Shown in pieces: positions 17,945 to 26,580 of a DNA stretch of 64,000 nucleotides. The position numbers and the translations under genes were made by a program. The DNA is from Thiospirillum jenense (GTDB lineage: Bacteria; Pseudomonadota; Gammaproteobacteria; Chromatiales; Chromatiaceae): positions 1-64,000 of the forward strand of contig NZ_JABVCQ010000009.1 in the NCBI RefSeq assembly GCF_014145225.1, in the 5' to 3' direction. A model generated the notes under the pieces. The model was not told where the DNA came from, searched no databases, and saw only the letters and a list, made by a program, of their open reading frames with translations. Numbering within the stretch: position 1 is the stretch's first letter; the number at the start of each line of letters is the position of its first letter.

Positions 17945-18619
17945 CTATTCAACAAAAGACGATTGCTGTAGTCGGCGGTACACACCAACTGCAATTAATA
18001 AATTACTCAATGATAAAACACTTTCACTCAAGCCGTGTAAATGATCTGCATGAGATAAACTCGGCAAACCTGCCTGTTTAACAATAGACATTGCGGTAAT
18101 AGTCGCAGCGACAAATCCTAATAACAACCAAAATCCTACAATTGTCACAGGCGAAAATACGCGCCGGTCTTGGCGATAAACAACTAGCAACATAAATAAA
18201 AAACATAAATAAAAAACGTTCGTGCTTGGCAATAGCGTTGTTCCTAAATCTGTCAATCCCGTTGGCATGATTAGTATCAATAACCAAACAAAACCCAACA
18301 ATGGCACACTCCGCCAAATTAAAACATTCGACTGCCCGCGTAATGCAACACTCAATGCCAGTGTTGCAGTCAATAACAACAAACTGCCACAAAAGGTTAA
18401 AACCCGCGCCACATTTAATACCAGTGTCCATTGATCGCCACTTGCGTGAAATAGCAGAATTAATCCACCAGCAATTAAATGCGGCACCATGCTATATGCT
18501 AATTGGCACAGTGCGGGCTGTTGGATTTTTAATCCATATTGATAGAATAATCTTATCGCCACCAACCACTCGGTCACTGTTAAAAGATGAATACACCAAG
18601 TTGGGAATGAAAGTAACAT
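17945..18619 (-). CDS. Ycf49-like (DUF2499) multi-pass membrane protein
   Basis: A 224-residue protein with about seven hydrophobic segments. The N-terminus FPTWCIHLLTVTEWLVAIRL, followed by a YQYG and a MVPHLIAGGLILLFHASGD segment, matches my memory of the DUF2499/Ycf49 family known from cyanobacteria and plastids. The second half (LLGFVWLLILIMPTG...) may correspond to the partner domain found in the same family. Function unknown. It converges on the Slp-family gene (35 bases apart) and diverges from the flippase gene (52 bases). Placement in the family is moderately sure; the domain end is not. Confidence 0.55.
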   Translation of the reverse strand: MLLSFPTWCIHLLTVTEWLVAIRLFYQYGLKIQQPALCQLAYSMVPHLIAGGLILLFHASGDQWTLVLNVARVLTFCGSLLLLTATLALSVALRGQSNVLIWRSVPLLGFVWLLILIMPTGLTDLGTTLLPSTNVFYLCFLFMLLVVYRQDRRVFSPVTIVGFWLLLGFVAATITAMSIVKQAGLPSLSHADHLHGLSESVLSLSNLLIAVGVYRRLQQSSFVE

Positions 18620-18671
18620 GATTTAAGCGATCCTCAGCGACACCGCTTTAATAATTTAAACACATCAATTA

Positions 18672-20171
18672 ATGACAATGTCAATTAGTACAAATCCACT
18701 AAAACGTCTGGCATCTCAAACTGCTATTTATGGTTTGAGCAGTGTTATTGGGCGATTTTTGAACTATCTATTAGTCCCAGTATTGACCTACCAATTCGCG
18801 CCAGCCGAATACGGTGTTATTGCTGAATTTTATGCTTACATGGGGTTTTTAGCAGTCGTTTTAACCCTCGGTTTAGAAACTGGTTATTTTCGTTTTCGTA
18901 CTGCTGGACATGATGATCCGCAACGTGTTTATGCTACCACAGTGCGAGTTTTATTAGTCATCAATAGCGGTTTATTTTTCGCCATTTGGTATTGGCAACA
19001 ACCCATTGCTGATTTGCTACGTCATACACAGCGCCCTGAATATGTGGTATGGGCGATTGCCATTGTGGCACTGGATGCAATTGGCGCTGCTGCCTTTGCG
19101 CGGTTGCGTGCTGACAATCAAGCATTACGCTTTGCTGGTATTAAATTGATTGAAATTGGTATCAACATTGGGTTAAGTTTGTTTTTTATCGTGCTATGCC
19201 AACAAGCTTTTGTCAATCAGTCACACTCCGTATTCGCTCAACTGTGGCAACCAGATGTTGGTATTGGCTATGTTTTTATTGTTAATTTAGTTGCAAGTAG
19301 TGTTAAATTATTATTATTAGCGCCACAATTTAAAGACGGGCTGCATGGTATTGATTATGATTTATTGCGGCGAATGCTGCGCTATTCGTTGCCACTGGTG
19401 ATGATTGGATTGGCTGGCATTGTAAATGAAATGCTTGACCGCGCTGCATTAAAATATCTTTTACCCTTTGATGATCAAACCAACCTGGCTCAGTTAGGTA
19501 TTTACAGCGCTTGTTATAAATTGTCTGTATTAATGACTTTATTTATTCAAGCATTCCGTTATGCTGGAGAACCTTTTTTCTTTGCATACGCAAAAGCGAG
19601 TGATGCGCGTCAAGTATATGCACTCGTATTAAATTGGTTTATGATTGTTTGTATATTTTTGTTCTTACTTGTCACACTTTACCTCAACATTTTTCAATAC
19701 TTCATAGGCGCCGCTTACCGTGACGGTCTCAGCATTGTTCCCATATTACTCGCTGCCAATGTATTACTCGGTTTATCAATCAATCTATCCATTTGGTATA
19801 AATTGACAGACCACACATTATTAGGTGCAACTGTTGCATTACTCGGCGCTGTTATCACGATCATCACCCTATGGATTTTAATTCCACGTTATGGTTATCA
19901 AGGCGCAGCTTGGGCGCATCTTCTTTGCTACAGCGTGATGGTGATTGTGTCTTATTATCTTGGGCAACATTTCTATCCTGTCCCTTATGATTTACGTCGT
20001 TTATTTGGTTATCCAATAGTCGGGCTAATGCTTTATACAACACACCAAATATTAACAAAAACGTGGCTTATAATACCGCAGTGGGTAACATCCACGTTGT
20101 TGTTAATATTATTTATTGCGATGGTGGCATGGTTTGACGGCCGTCATCTTTGGCGTTTACAGCAGCGTTAA
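18672..20171 (+). CDS. Polysaccharide/oligosaccharide flippase (Wzx-like, MATE superfamily)
   Basis: A 499-residue membrane protein with about 14 predicted helices and the MATE/Wzx N-terminus LKRLASQTAIYGLSSVIGR..NYLLVPVLTYQFAPAEYGVI. Such proteins flip lipid-linked glycans across the inner membrane for O-antigen, exopolysaccharide or capsule assembly. No glycosyltransferase or polymerase cluster adjoins it. The OGT-like proteins elsewhere in the window act on proteins instead. It stands alone in the + direction between a Ycf49-like gene and the convergent hybrid kinase gene. Confidence 0.85.
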   Translation: MTMSISTNPLKRLASQTAIYGLSSVIGRFLNYLLVPVLTYQFAPAEYGVIAEFYAYMGFLAVVLTLGLETGYFRFRTAGHDDPQRVYATTVRVLLVINSGLFFAIWYWQQPIADLLRHTQRPEYVVWAIAIVALDAIGAAAFARLRADNQALRFAGIKLIEIGINIGLSLFFIVLCQQAFVNQSHSVFAQLWQPDVGIGYVFIVNLVASSVKLLLLAPQFKDGLHGIDYDLLRRMLRYSLPLVMIGLAGIVNEMLDRAALKYLLPFDDQTNLAQLGIYSACYKLSVLMTLFIQAFRYAGEPFFFAYAKASDARQVYALVLNWFMIVCIFLFLLVTLYLNIFQYFIGAAYRDGLSIVPILLAANVLLGLSINLSIWYKLTDHTLLGATVALLGAVITIITLWILIPRYGYQGAAWAHLLCYSVMVIVSYYLGQHFYPVPYDLRRLFGYPIVGLMLYTTHQILTKTWLIIPQWVTSTLLLILFIAMVAWFDGRHLWRLQQR

Positions 20172-20191
20172 TAACGATTTATAGTGACACT

Positions 20192-20218
20192 ATTGATGAT
20201 TATTCAATAATTTTTGTT
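20192..20218 (+). terminator. Weak terminator-like hairpin after the flippase gene
   Basis: ATTGA (20192-20196) and TCAAT (20204-20208) form a short stem followed by AATTTTTG. The stem is only five A/T-rich pairs, so termination would be inefficient. Placed 20 bases after the flippase stop and 90 bases from the end of the convergent hybrid kinase gene. Confidence 0.3.
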
Positions 20219-20307
20219 TTAAAGTAGCACAGCTAACATTGGCGTATTCATTAAGAATTATCACTTGACTCGAAACGAAATGATTCATCAATCAAATAGT
20301 TATCATA

Positions 20308-23300
20308 TCAATTTTGTGCTGGTGGCGATGTCAGCCAGTGCTGGAATAAACCCACCAATACCGTCACATCAATTGGTTTGGTGATATAATCGTTCATACC
20401 CGCGTCAAGACATTGTTGTAAATTATTTTGCATGGCATGTGCAGTCATTGCAATAATAATAATCTGTGGATTACGCACCGCATGATTTGCTGCTCGAATA
20501 TGTCGGGTTGTTTCAAAACCATCCATGCCCGGCATTTGAACATCCATTAACACCAAATCATAGTCATATTGTGCAAGCCGCACCAATGCTTCTATTCCAT
20601 TATTAGCAATCTCGCAGTCAATATGTAATTTTTTTAGAATAGCACTGGCTACATGCTGATTAATTTCATTATCCTCTACTAATAAGACCCGTTTTTTTTC
20701 AGCGACATTCACTTTTGGAAATCTTGACACTTGATCGCCAACAATATCTGACGTTGATTTAACAGCTACTGCCAATAATTGATCTAGCGCCGTGTACAGT
20801 GCTAAACGTCGTACTGGTTTATTCAAAACTAAATTAAATTCAAACAACTGATGCGGAGCGCATTTATCCGCAGTTGCCAAGGTCTCTAATAAAACTAAAG
20901 GGATATTTGCGAAGCGCATATCAGCACGAATGGTGCGTCCCAGAGCAACGCCATCCATGCCCGGTAGATGCTGATCTACTAACATAATCATACGGTCTAG
21001 AACGAATGAACGATGCGAAGATTGATACAACATTTGTAACGCATTCGCTGCATTTGCTGCTTCTAATACCTGTACTCCCCAAGTCAATAACCAGCGACGT
21101 AATAGATGGCGTTGATGTAAATTATCATCTATAATTAACACGGCGCTATGTTGCCATGCTGCTATTTTATTTTTATACAACGGTAATAACGAATCGCATT
21201 GTTCTAACTGTATTGTGAACCAGAATTGCGAACCCTGCCCTAAAATGCTGGTTACACCGATTGTACCGCCCATTAATTCGGCAAGTTGGCGGGCAATAGC
21301 CAAACCAAGACCGGTGCCACCATAGTTGCGCGTATTAGAAGCGTCTACTTGTGAAAACTTTTCAAATAACAAATGTTGTTTATCTATCGGAATGCCAATG
21401 CCAGTATCGTGTACGTCAAATCGTAATAAAACGGTGTGAGCAAGATGTTTAACCGTCGTCACCAGTATTAAAACTTCACCCTGACTGGTGAATTTGACGG
21501 CATTATTTACTAAATTGGTCAATATCTGTTGCAAACGACCAGCGTCACCACGCAGTGCCGTTGGTACATCATCAGCGCAATCGCATAATAACTCAATACC
21601 CTTACTGTGCGCTGATAAGGCAAAATTACTCATTAATGTATCTAGTAGATTTTCTAAATCAAACTCTTCTTTAATTAACTCTAGTTTACCGGCTTCAATT
21701 TTAGAAAAGTCGAGAATATCTTTAATTAAATTTAATAAAGATTCGGCGCTAGAATTAGCAACTTCGGCATAATGTCGCTGCTCTGTAGTTAGTGGGGTTG
21801 ATAATAATAAATCTAGCATACCAATGACGCCATTCATTGGGGTGCGAATTTCATGGCTCATATTTGCAAGAAAGGCACTTTTTGCAGCATTGGCGGCCTG
21901 CGCTTGTTGTGCTAATAAATTGGCATATTCAATCGCTTGGCATAATTGTTCGTTCATTTTTCTGACTTGATCTTCAGCGCTGCGCCGCGTGGTTGTATCA
22001 CGGGCGGCGGCATAAATTAGATCATCCACCATGACTGAGCGCCATTCAATCCAGCGATAAGAACCATCGAGATGCCGATAGCGGTTTTCAAAATTAACAA
22101 TAGGTTGTTCAACGCACAATTGATTAAATATTTCTAGGGTGCTTTTCAAATCATGTGGATGCACAAAATCAATAAAACGCATTCCACGCAATTCAGCTAC
22201 TGAATAGCCTAAAACTTCTTGCCATTGTGGATTGAGACGCATAAATTCGCCTTCGGTATTGGCAATGCATAGTAAATCAAGGCTGTTGGTAAAATAGCGG
22301 TCTAGTTCTTCATTTTTTTTACGCAATTCTTCAGCGGTTGTCAGTCGTTCTTCTTCGGCTTCTTTTAGATTAGTTTGATCCAAAAGATAGCCGCGAATGT
22401 GTGTCACCTCTCCAAGATTATTGCGCTCAACACGATTGTAATCATAAAACCAGAGAAACCTACCTGATTTATTTTGAAAACGATAGAATTGTTCATAAGC
22501 ATCCTCACCGCTCGCAATGTAATTTTTCACTTCGGCAACAATACGCTCATAATCATCTGGATGAATATGTGTACTCCAATGAAAATTTGGCGACAATAGC
22601 TCTGCCACCTCATAATCGATAATTTTAGTGACATTTTCTGATACATAAATGACTGGCCAACCTGGACTTGCTGACCAAACAATAGTTAATACCGGTCCTC
22701 CAGAAAATAACTCACGTTCAATTAACAGGTCACGCTGACTGGTGCGTAACGCTGTTGTAATCATTTCATTTTCGTGTAAAGCAGCAGTTAAGCGTTCGGT
22801 ACGTTCTCGGACTTCATTCTCTAATGCAATGCGATGTTGAAAGAAATAAAAATCGGATAATTGGGCATTTGTTTGTATTTCGTTTTGATGCACCAACACT
22901 CGAATCAGTTCGTACAAGCGAGTATTTTCAGCAATTAAATCGGTTGCGGGGCGCTGTGTTTCAATCCAGGTGAAATCTAATGGCGGTAAAGCGTTAGTAA
23001 TTGGTGATGGTGCTGGGTAATGATGTTGATAACCATATTGATAACAACTGCGCTCTTCGCTACCAAATGCAATGCCGGCGAGGGTTTGATTAACATGAAT
23101 ACCGCACACTTGTTGACCATAACTCATATAACCAACGGTACGATAATGTTGATATAACGCTGTCATCTCAACGATGAGATTGCGACGGCTCACTTCTAAT
23201 GAACGCAATACGCAAACAAATCCAAGCACTAATTGTAATGCGCCGATGGCATCAGTGAGTTCAGTAAAAGTGGTGGTGGTACAGTCAATTAGGTCATTTA

Positions 23301-24177
23301 ACTGAGCGGTGCGTAATACCAGTCCTTCGTGAATAGCGCAATAAAAGGTTAAACTACCGTCTTCATGGGCGCTTTGAATTGAACGGGCGTAATCACGTCC
23401 GCCAATACGCACTAATAAAGGATGTGCTGCAAAACAATCGGGATTGAGTTGTTCAATTGTGACGCCAATCAATTGTGCATATTCTGCGGCTGCGGGACGA
23501 CCGTTGAGGGTTGTAACTAAACGCCGTTTGGGATCAGCGGCGGTGACAATAATGGCGGTGTTGCTCGGTGCAAAATGTTGGCTATACAAAATACGAAAGG
23601 GCAAGGTGGTATGTGCAATCATTAAAACCGCTGCATTGCGATGAAACTGTCCATTGCAAAACACCAAAGTTTCTTTAAACTGAAGATCATCACTGGCGGA
23701 TGCGCCGACAACGGGAATTGCTCCCAGTGCCTGTTGAAAACAATCAGCAACGCGCTCTTCGCATTGACTTAAGCCATCAATAAATTGTAGTGCAAAACAT
23801 TGATCAGTTGTAATAAATGGCGCTTTTTTTTGCAATTGTTGATAAAGATATTGTGCAAATTCTTGGGCGGCTGCGGCATCAAAATGATCTAAATCATTTA
23901 GTTGTCCAGTAACAATTTGAAATGCAGAATTGGGCAGACTTACCCCAGTTAGAGTGTATTGTTGATAGCCGAGTGGTCCAATTTCGCCCGCTGTAGTACA
24001 GCCAATGACGGGAATGGAGCCAAACTGATTATTTAATGCGGTACTTAATTGATCTAAATCGTATTGACTTGAACAAAAGAATAGCACACATGCCATTTCT
24101 GGTTGAATTACTGCGGCATGAAGTTCGCAGACCGCATCCCAAGCGTTTTGTGCGCATGATTGTCCAGTGTAAAACAA
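20308..24177 (-). CDS. Hybrid sensor histidine kinase with FIST sensor, two PAS and two receiver domains
   Basis: A soluble 1289-residue phosphorelay kinase. Order: FIST_N/FIST_C sensor (about 15-400; ACVLFFCSSQYDLDQL, VIGCTTAGEIGP), a short coiled coil, PAS 1 (about 490-610, with SPNFHWSTHIHPDDYERI), PAS 2 (about 630-745), HisKA with His775 in MSHEIRTPMNGVIGM, HATPase (DTGIGI, GGTGLGLAI), receiver 1 (Asp1068 in LVDQHLPGMDG) and receiver 2 (Asp1212 in LMDVQMPGMDG). FIST domains are thought to sense small ligands. The start is TTG 24177, because AAGGAG sits 7 bases before it and no ATG fits. There is no HPt domain or partner regulator nearby, so the relay would use a protein encoded elsewhere. 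Confidence 0.93.
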   Translation of the reverse strand: MFYTGQSCAQNAWDAVCELHAAVIQPEMACVLFFCSSQYDLDQLSTALNNQFGSIPVIGCTTAGEIGPLGYQQYTLTGVSLPNSAFQIVTGQLNDLDHFDAAAAQEFAQYLYQQLQKKAPFITTDQCFALQFIDGLSQCEERVADCFQQALGAIPVVGASASDDLQFKETLVFCNGQFHRNAAVLMIAHTTLPFRILYSQHFAPSNTAIIVTAADPKRRLVTTLNGRPAAAEYAQLIGVTIEQLNPDCFAAHPLLVRIGGRDYARSIQSAHEDGSLTFYCAIHEGLVLRTAQLNDLIDCTTTTFTELTDAIGALQLVLGFVCVLRSLEVSRRNLIVEMTALYQHYRTVGYMSYGQQVCGIHVNQTLAGIAFGSEERSCYQYGYQHHYPAPSPITNALPPLDFTWIETQRPATDLIAENTRLYELIRVLVHQNEIQTNAQLSDFYFFQHRIALENEVRERTERLTAALHENEMITTALRTSQRDLLIERELFSGGPVLTIVWSASPGWPVIYVSENVTKIIDYEVAELLSPNFHWSTHIHPDDYERIVAEVKNYIASGEDAYEQFYRFQNKSGRFLWFYDYNRVERNNLGEVTHIRGYLLDQTNLKEAEEERLTTAEELRKKNEELDRYFTNSLDLLCIANTEGEFMRLNPQWQEVLGYSVAELRGMRFIDFVHPHDLKSTLEIFNQLCVEQPIVNFENRYRHLDGSYRWIEWRSVMVDDLIYAAARDTTTRRSAEDQVRKMNEQLCQAIEYANLLAQQAQAANAAKSAFLANMSHEIRTPMNGVIGMLDLLLSTPLTTEQRHYAEVANSSAESLLNLIKDILDFSKIEAGKLELIKEEFDLENLLDTLMSNFALSAHSKGIELLCDCADDVPTALRGDAGRLQQILTNLVNNAVKFTSQGEVLILVTTVKHLAHTVLLRFDVHDTGIGIPIDKQHLLFEKFSQVDASNTRNYGGTGLGLAIARQLAELMGGTIGVTSILGQGSQFWFTIQLEQCDSLLPLYKNKIAAWQHSAVLIIDDNLHQRHLLRRWLLTWGVQVLEAANAANALQMLYQSSHRSFVLDRMIMLVDQHLPGMDGVALGRTIRADMRFANIPLVLLETLATADKCAPHQLFEFNLVLNKPVRRLALYTALDQLLAVAVKSTSDIVGDQVSRFPKVNVAEKKRVLLVEDNEINQHVASAILKKLHIDCEIANNGIEALVRLAQYDYDLVLMDVQMPGMDGFETTRHIRAANHAVRNPQIIIIAMTAHAMQNNLQQCLDAGMNDYITKPIDVTVLVGLFQHWLTSPPAQN

Positions 24178-24444
24178 TGCTAGTCTCCTTATTCACGTTT
24201 GGTAGTGCGATGCTGCATTCAATGAATAAACGCTCAATGAGTGATTGTTTTTAGCACCCATTCAGTTTATTGTCTATGACAACAAGATCAATGCCCCGCT
24301 TTTGTTTGAATGAATCATCAGCGATGATGTTTCGTTTTTTCAATATGAATACTGCCGCCAGTCGGTTATTATGTGAACTGAATTGTTGCGCGGTACAATT
24401 CACTGCCGTCATCCATGACTCGTATTTTATTTCAGGTAATTTAT

Positions 24445-25530
24445 ATGGATTTATCAATGCTGCCGACCAGTCTTATTGCCCATCCAGATCATGCTGTGGT
24501 ATGGCATGATAATCAATTATATCTACTCGATCAGCGTGAATTACCGCACACCATCACATTTATTATGTGCAATAGCGGGGCGGCGGTGGCCACGGCTATT
24601 CGTGATATGGTAGTACGCGGTGCCCCCGCCATTGGTGTCGCAGTCGCCTATGCCGTAGTATTAGCCGCCCGCGAGCGTTTATTAAATACCACCAACGATT
24701 GGCGCGAGCATTTGAATGAAGATTTTGCATTACTTGCTGCTGCCCGCCCGACTGCCGTCAATTTATTCTGGGCATTAAAACGAATGCGCGAGTTTATTGC
24801 CACACTTGACCATGTTGATCCATTACCGGCATTGCTCGCCGAAGCTCAACGTATTCACGCCGAAGACATTGCTGCTAATCAAACCCTCGGCGCACTTGGG
24901 GCGGCGTTAATTGACACACCGACCGCCATCATAACGCATTGTAATGCCGGCGCATTAGCCACCGGCGGTTATGGCACAGCATTAGGCGTGGTGCGCAGTG
25001 CGTTCGCCGCCGGCAATATTCGTTGCGTTTACGCCGATGAAACCCGCCCCTGGCTGCAAGGATCACGCCTCACGGCATGGGAATTGCATGAATCTGGCAT
25101 CCCCGTCACGGTGCAAGCCGACGTCGCCGCCGCTAGTTTGATGGCACGCGGCGACGTCGGCTGGGTGATCGTCGGCGCAGACCGCATCGCTGCCAACGGC
25201 GATGTGTGCAACAAAATCGGCACTTACGGCTTGGCAATATTGGCACGCCATCACGGCGTCAAATTCATGGTCGCCGCCCCGCTGTCAACCGTTGACCTCG
25301 ACACGCCCAACGGCGCCGCGATTCCCATCGAGGAACGGGCGGCGGATGAAGTACTGTGTTGCGGCGGCCAGCGGGTCGCCCCCGCCGGCGTTGCAGCGCG
25401 CAATCCAGTTTTCGACGTCACGCCCGCCGCATTAGTGGATTATATTGTGACTGAATGTGGCGTAATTGCCCAGCCGGATGCTGCAAAATTACACGCTTTA
25501 TATCAAACAGCGCCTATTGCAATGGATTAA
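24445..25530 (+). CDS. mtnA: Methylthioribose-1-phosphate isomerase
   Basis: Isomerises 5-methylthioribose-1-phosphate to the ribulose form in the methionine salvage pathway. ATG 24445 is chosen because AGG lies 8 bases upstream; an ATG ten codons earlier has no ribosome site. The 361-residue product has [17 protein letters not shown], the catalytic Cys in [19 protein letters not shown], and the Asp in [24 protein letters not shown], with NPVFDVTP near the end. These distinguish it from eIF2B-type relatives. It would recycle the methylthioadenosine made by spermidine synthase (5.2-6.1 kb), but mtnP, mtnB and the rest are not in view. The middle third (about 25,000-25,430) is clearly more GC-rich than the ends. 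Confidence 0.93.
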   Translation: MDLSMLPTSLIAHPDHAVVWHDNQLYLLDQRELPHTITFIMCNSGAAVATAIRDMVVRGAPAIGVAVAYAVVLAARERLLNTTNDWREHLNEDFALLAAARPTAVNLFWALKRMREFIATLDHVDPLPALLAEAQRIHAEDIAANQTLGALGAALIDTPTAIITHCNAGALATGGYGTALGVVRSAFAAGNIRCVYADETRPWLQGSRLTAWELHESGIPVTVQADVAAASLMARGDVGWVIVGADRIAANGDVCNKIGTYGLAILARHHGVKFMVAAPLSTVDLDTPNGAAIPIEERAADEVLCCGGQRVAPAGVAARNPVFDVTPAALVDYIVTECGVIAQPDAAKLHALYQTAPIAMD

Positions 25531-25555
25531 ACCCGCGTCATTTTCAATTCACGCG

Positions 25556-25574
25556 CCCCCGAGTGATGCGGGGG
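25556..25574. other. GC-rich hairpin between mtnA and the permease gene
   Basis: CCCCCG (25556-25561), a 7-base loop, then CGGGGG (25569-25574). It lies between two converging genes and could slow transcription from both sides, but neither strand has a T-run after it, so I do not call it a standard terminator. Confidence 0.35.
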
Positions 25575-25635
25575 AATTGCATAACAATTTATTTACGGTT
25601 AAACCAAATTTGGTACAACGCATGATTGGTATTGT

Positions 25636-26553
25636 TTAATTAAACCGTACTCGCGGATCAAGCCATAGATAAGCCAGATCGGTCAGCGTATTGACACTCA
25701 CATAAATTAAACTAATTAGCAAAACGCAGCCCTGTACCACTGGATAATCACGCGCTTTAATCGCCTCAACTAATAAACTGCCAATGCCGGGCCATGCAAA
25801 GATCGTTTCGGTAATTACCGCCCCGCCTAATACTCCGCCCAATTGCAACCCTAATACCGTAATAATGGGTAGCCACGCATTGCGCAACGCATGATGCCAT
25901 AGAACCTGCCATTCAGTCGCCCCCTTCGCTCGCGCCGTGCGTACATAGTCTTCATTCAAGACTTCTAATAAACTTGCCCGCACCATGCGTGCTAATAATG
26001 CCGCCAACCCAGTACCAAGTGTCATAGCAGGTAAAATTAAACTCGCCGGACTGTCATTACCGCTAATTGGCAACCAACCCAAGGTTAATGAAAAAATCAA
26101 AATCAACATCGGACCTAGCCAAAAGTTCGGCATGGATAAGCCAATCAGTGAAAACGTCATTGCACTCATGTCTAATAACCGTTTATGCTGCTGTGCAGCT
26201 AATACGCCTAATGGCAATGCGATACCAATTGCTAATGTCAATGCCGCAATCGCTAATAACACGGTCGCCGGCAACCGCGCTGCTAATAATGTCGTAACAC
26301 TGCTCTGTTCCTGTAATGACTGACCTAAATCACCCTGTGCTAATCGAGTTAAATATTGCACATATTGAATAGTGAGCGGCTGATCCAATCCTAATTGAGC
26401 GCGCAAAGCCGCTTGGTCAACTGCCTGCGCCCGTTCACCTAATAACGCTTCGATTGGATCCCCCGGGATGACATGCAATAATAAAAAAACCAGTGTACAC
26501 ACGCCAAAAATGACAATCACTGTTGCACTCAAGCGTGTGAATAAGACGCGCAT
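25636..26553 (-). CDS. ABC transporter permease, DppB/OppB type (orphan)
   Basis: Inner-membrane permease of peptide/nickel-type importers, 305 residues. The N-terminus has TM1 (ATVIVIFGVCTLVFLLLHVIPGDPIEALLG), with the PGDP segment typical of DppB proteins. The EAA-type coupling loop is DYVRTARAKGATEWQVLWHH, followed by the usual GGAVITETIFAWPGIGSLL segment. DppB proteins normally work with a DppC permease, two ATPases and a binding protein; none is near. It begins 27 bases after the stop of the OGT-like gene in the same direction and probably shares its transcript. Substrate cannot be inferred from the sequence. Confidence 0.88.
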   Translation of the reverse strand: MRVLFTRLSATVIVIFGVCTLVFLLLHVIPGDPIEALLGERAQAVDQAALRAQLGLDQPLTIQYVQYLTRLAQGDLGQSLQEQSSVTTLLAARLPATVLLAIAALTLAIGIALPLGVLAAQQHKRLLDMSAMTFSLIGLSMPNFWLGPMLILIFSLTLGWLPISGNDSPASLILPAMTLGTGLAALLARMVRASLLEVLNEDYVRTARAKGATEWQVLWHHALRNAWLPIITVLGLQLGGVLGGAVITETIFAWPGIGSLLVEAIKARDYPVVQGCVLLISLIYVSVNTLTDLAYLWLDPRVRFN

Positions 26554-26580
26554 TATTAATGCCTTTTTATCTTAATTAGT

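Noticed and set aside
25556-25574. GC-rich hairpin as a strong terminator for mtnA
   Set aside because: No T-run follows in either direction, so it is listed only as a hairpin.
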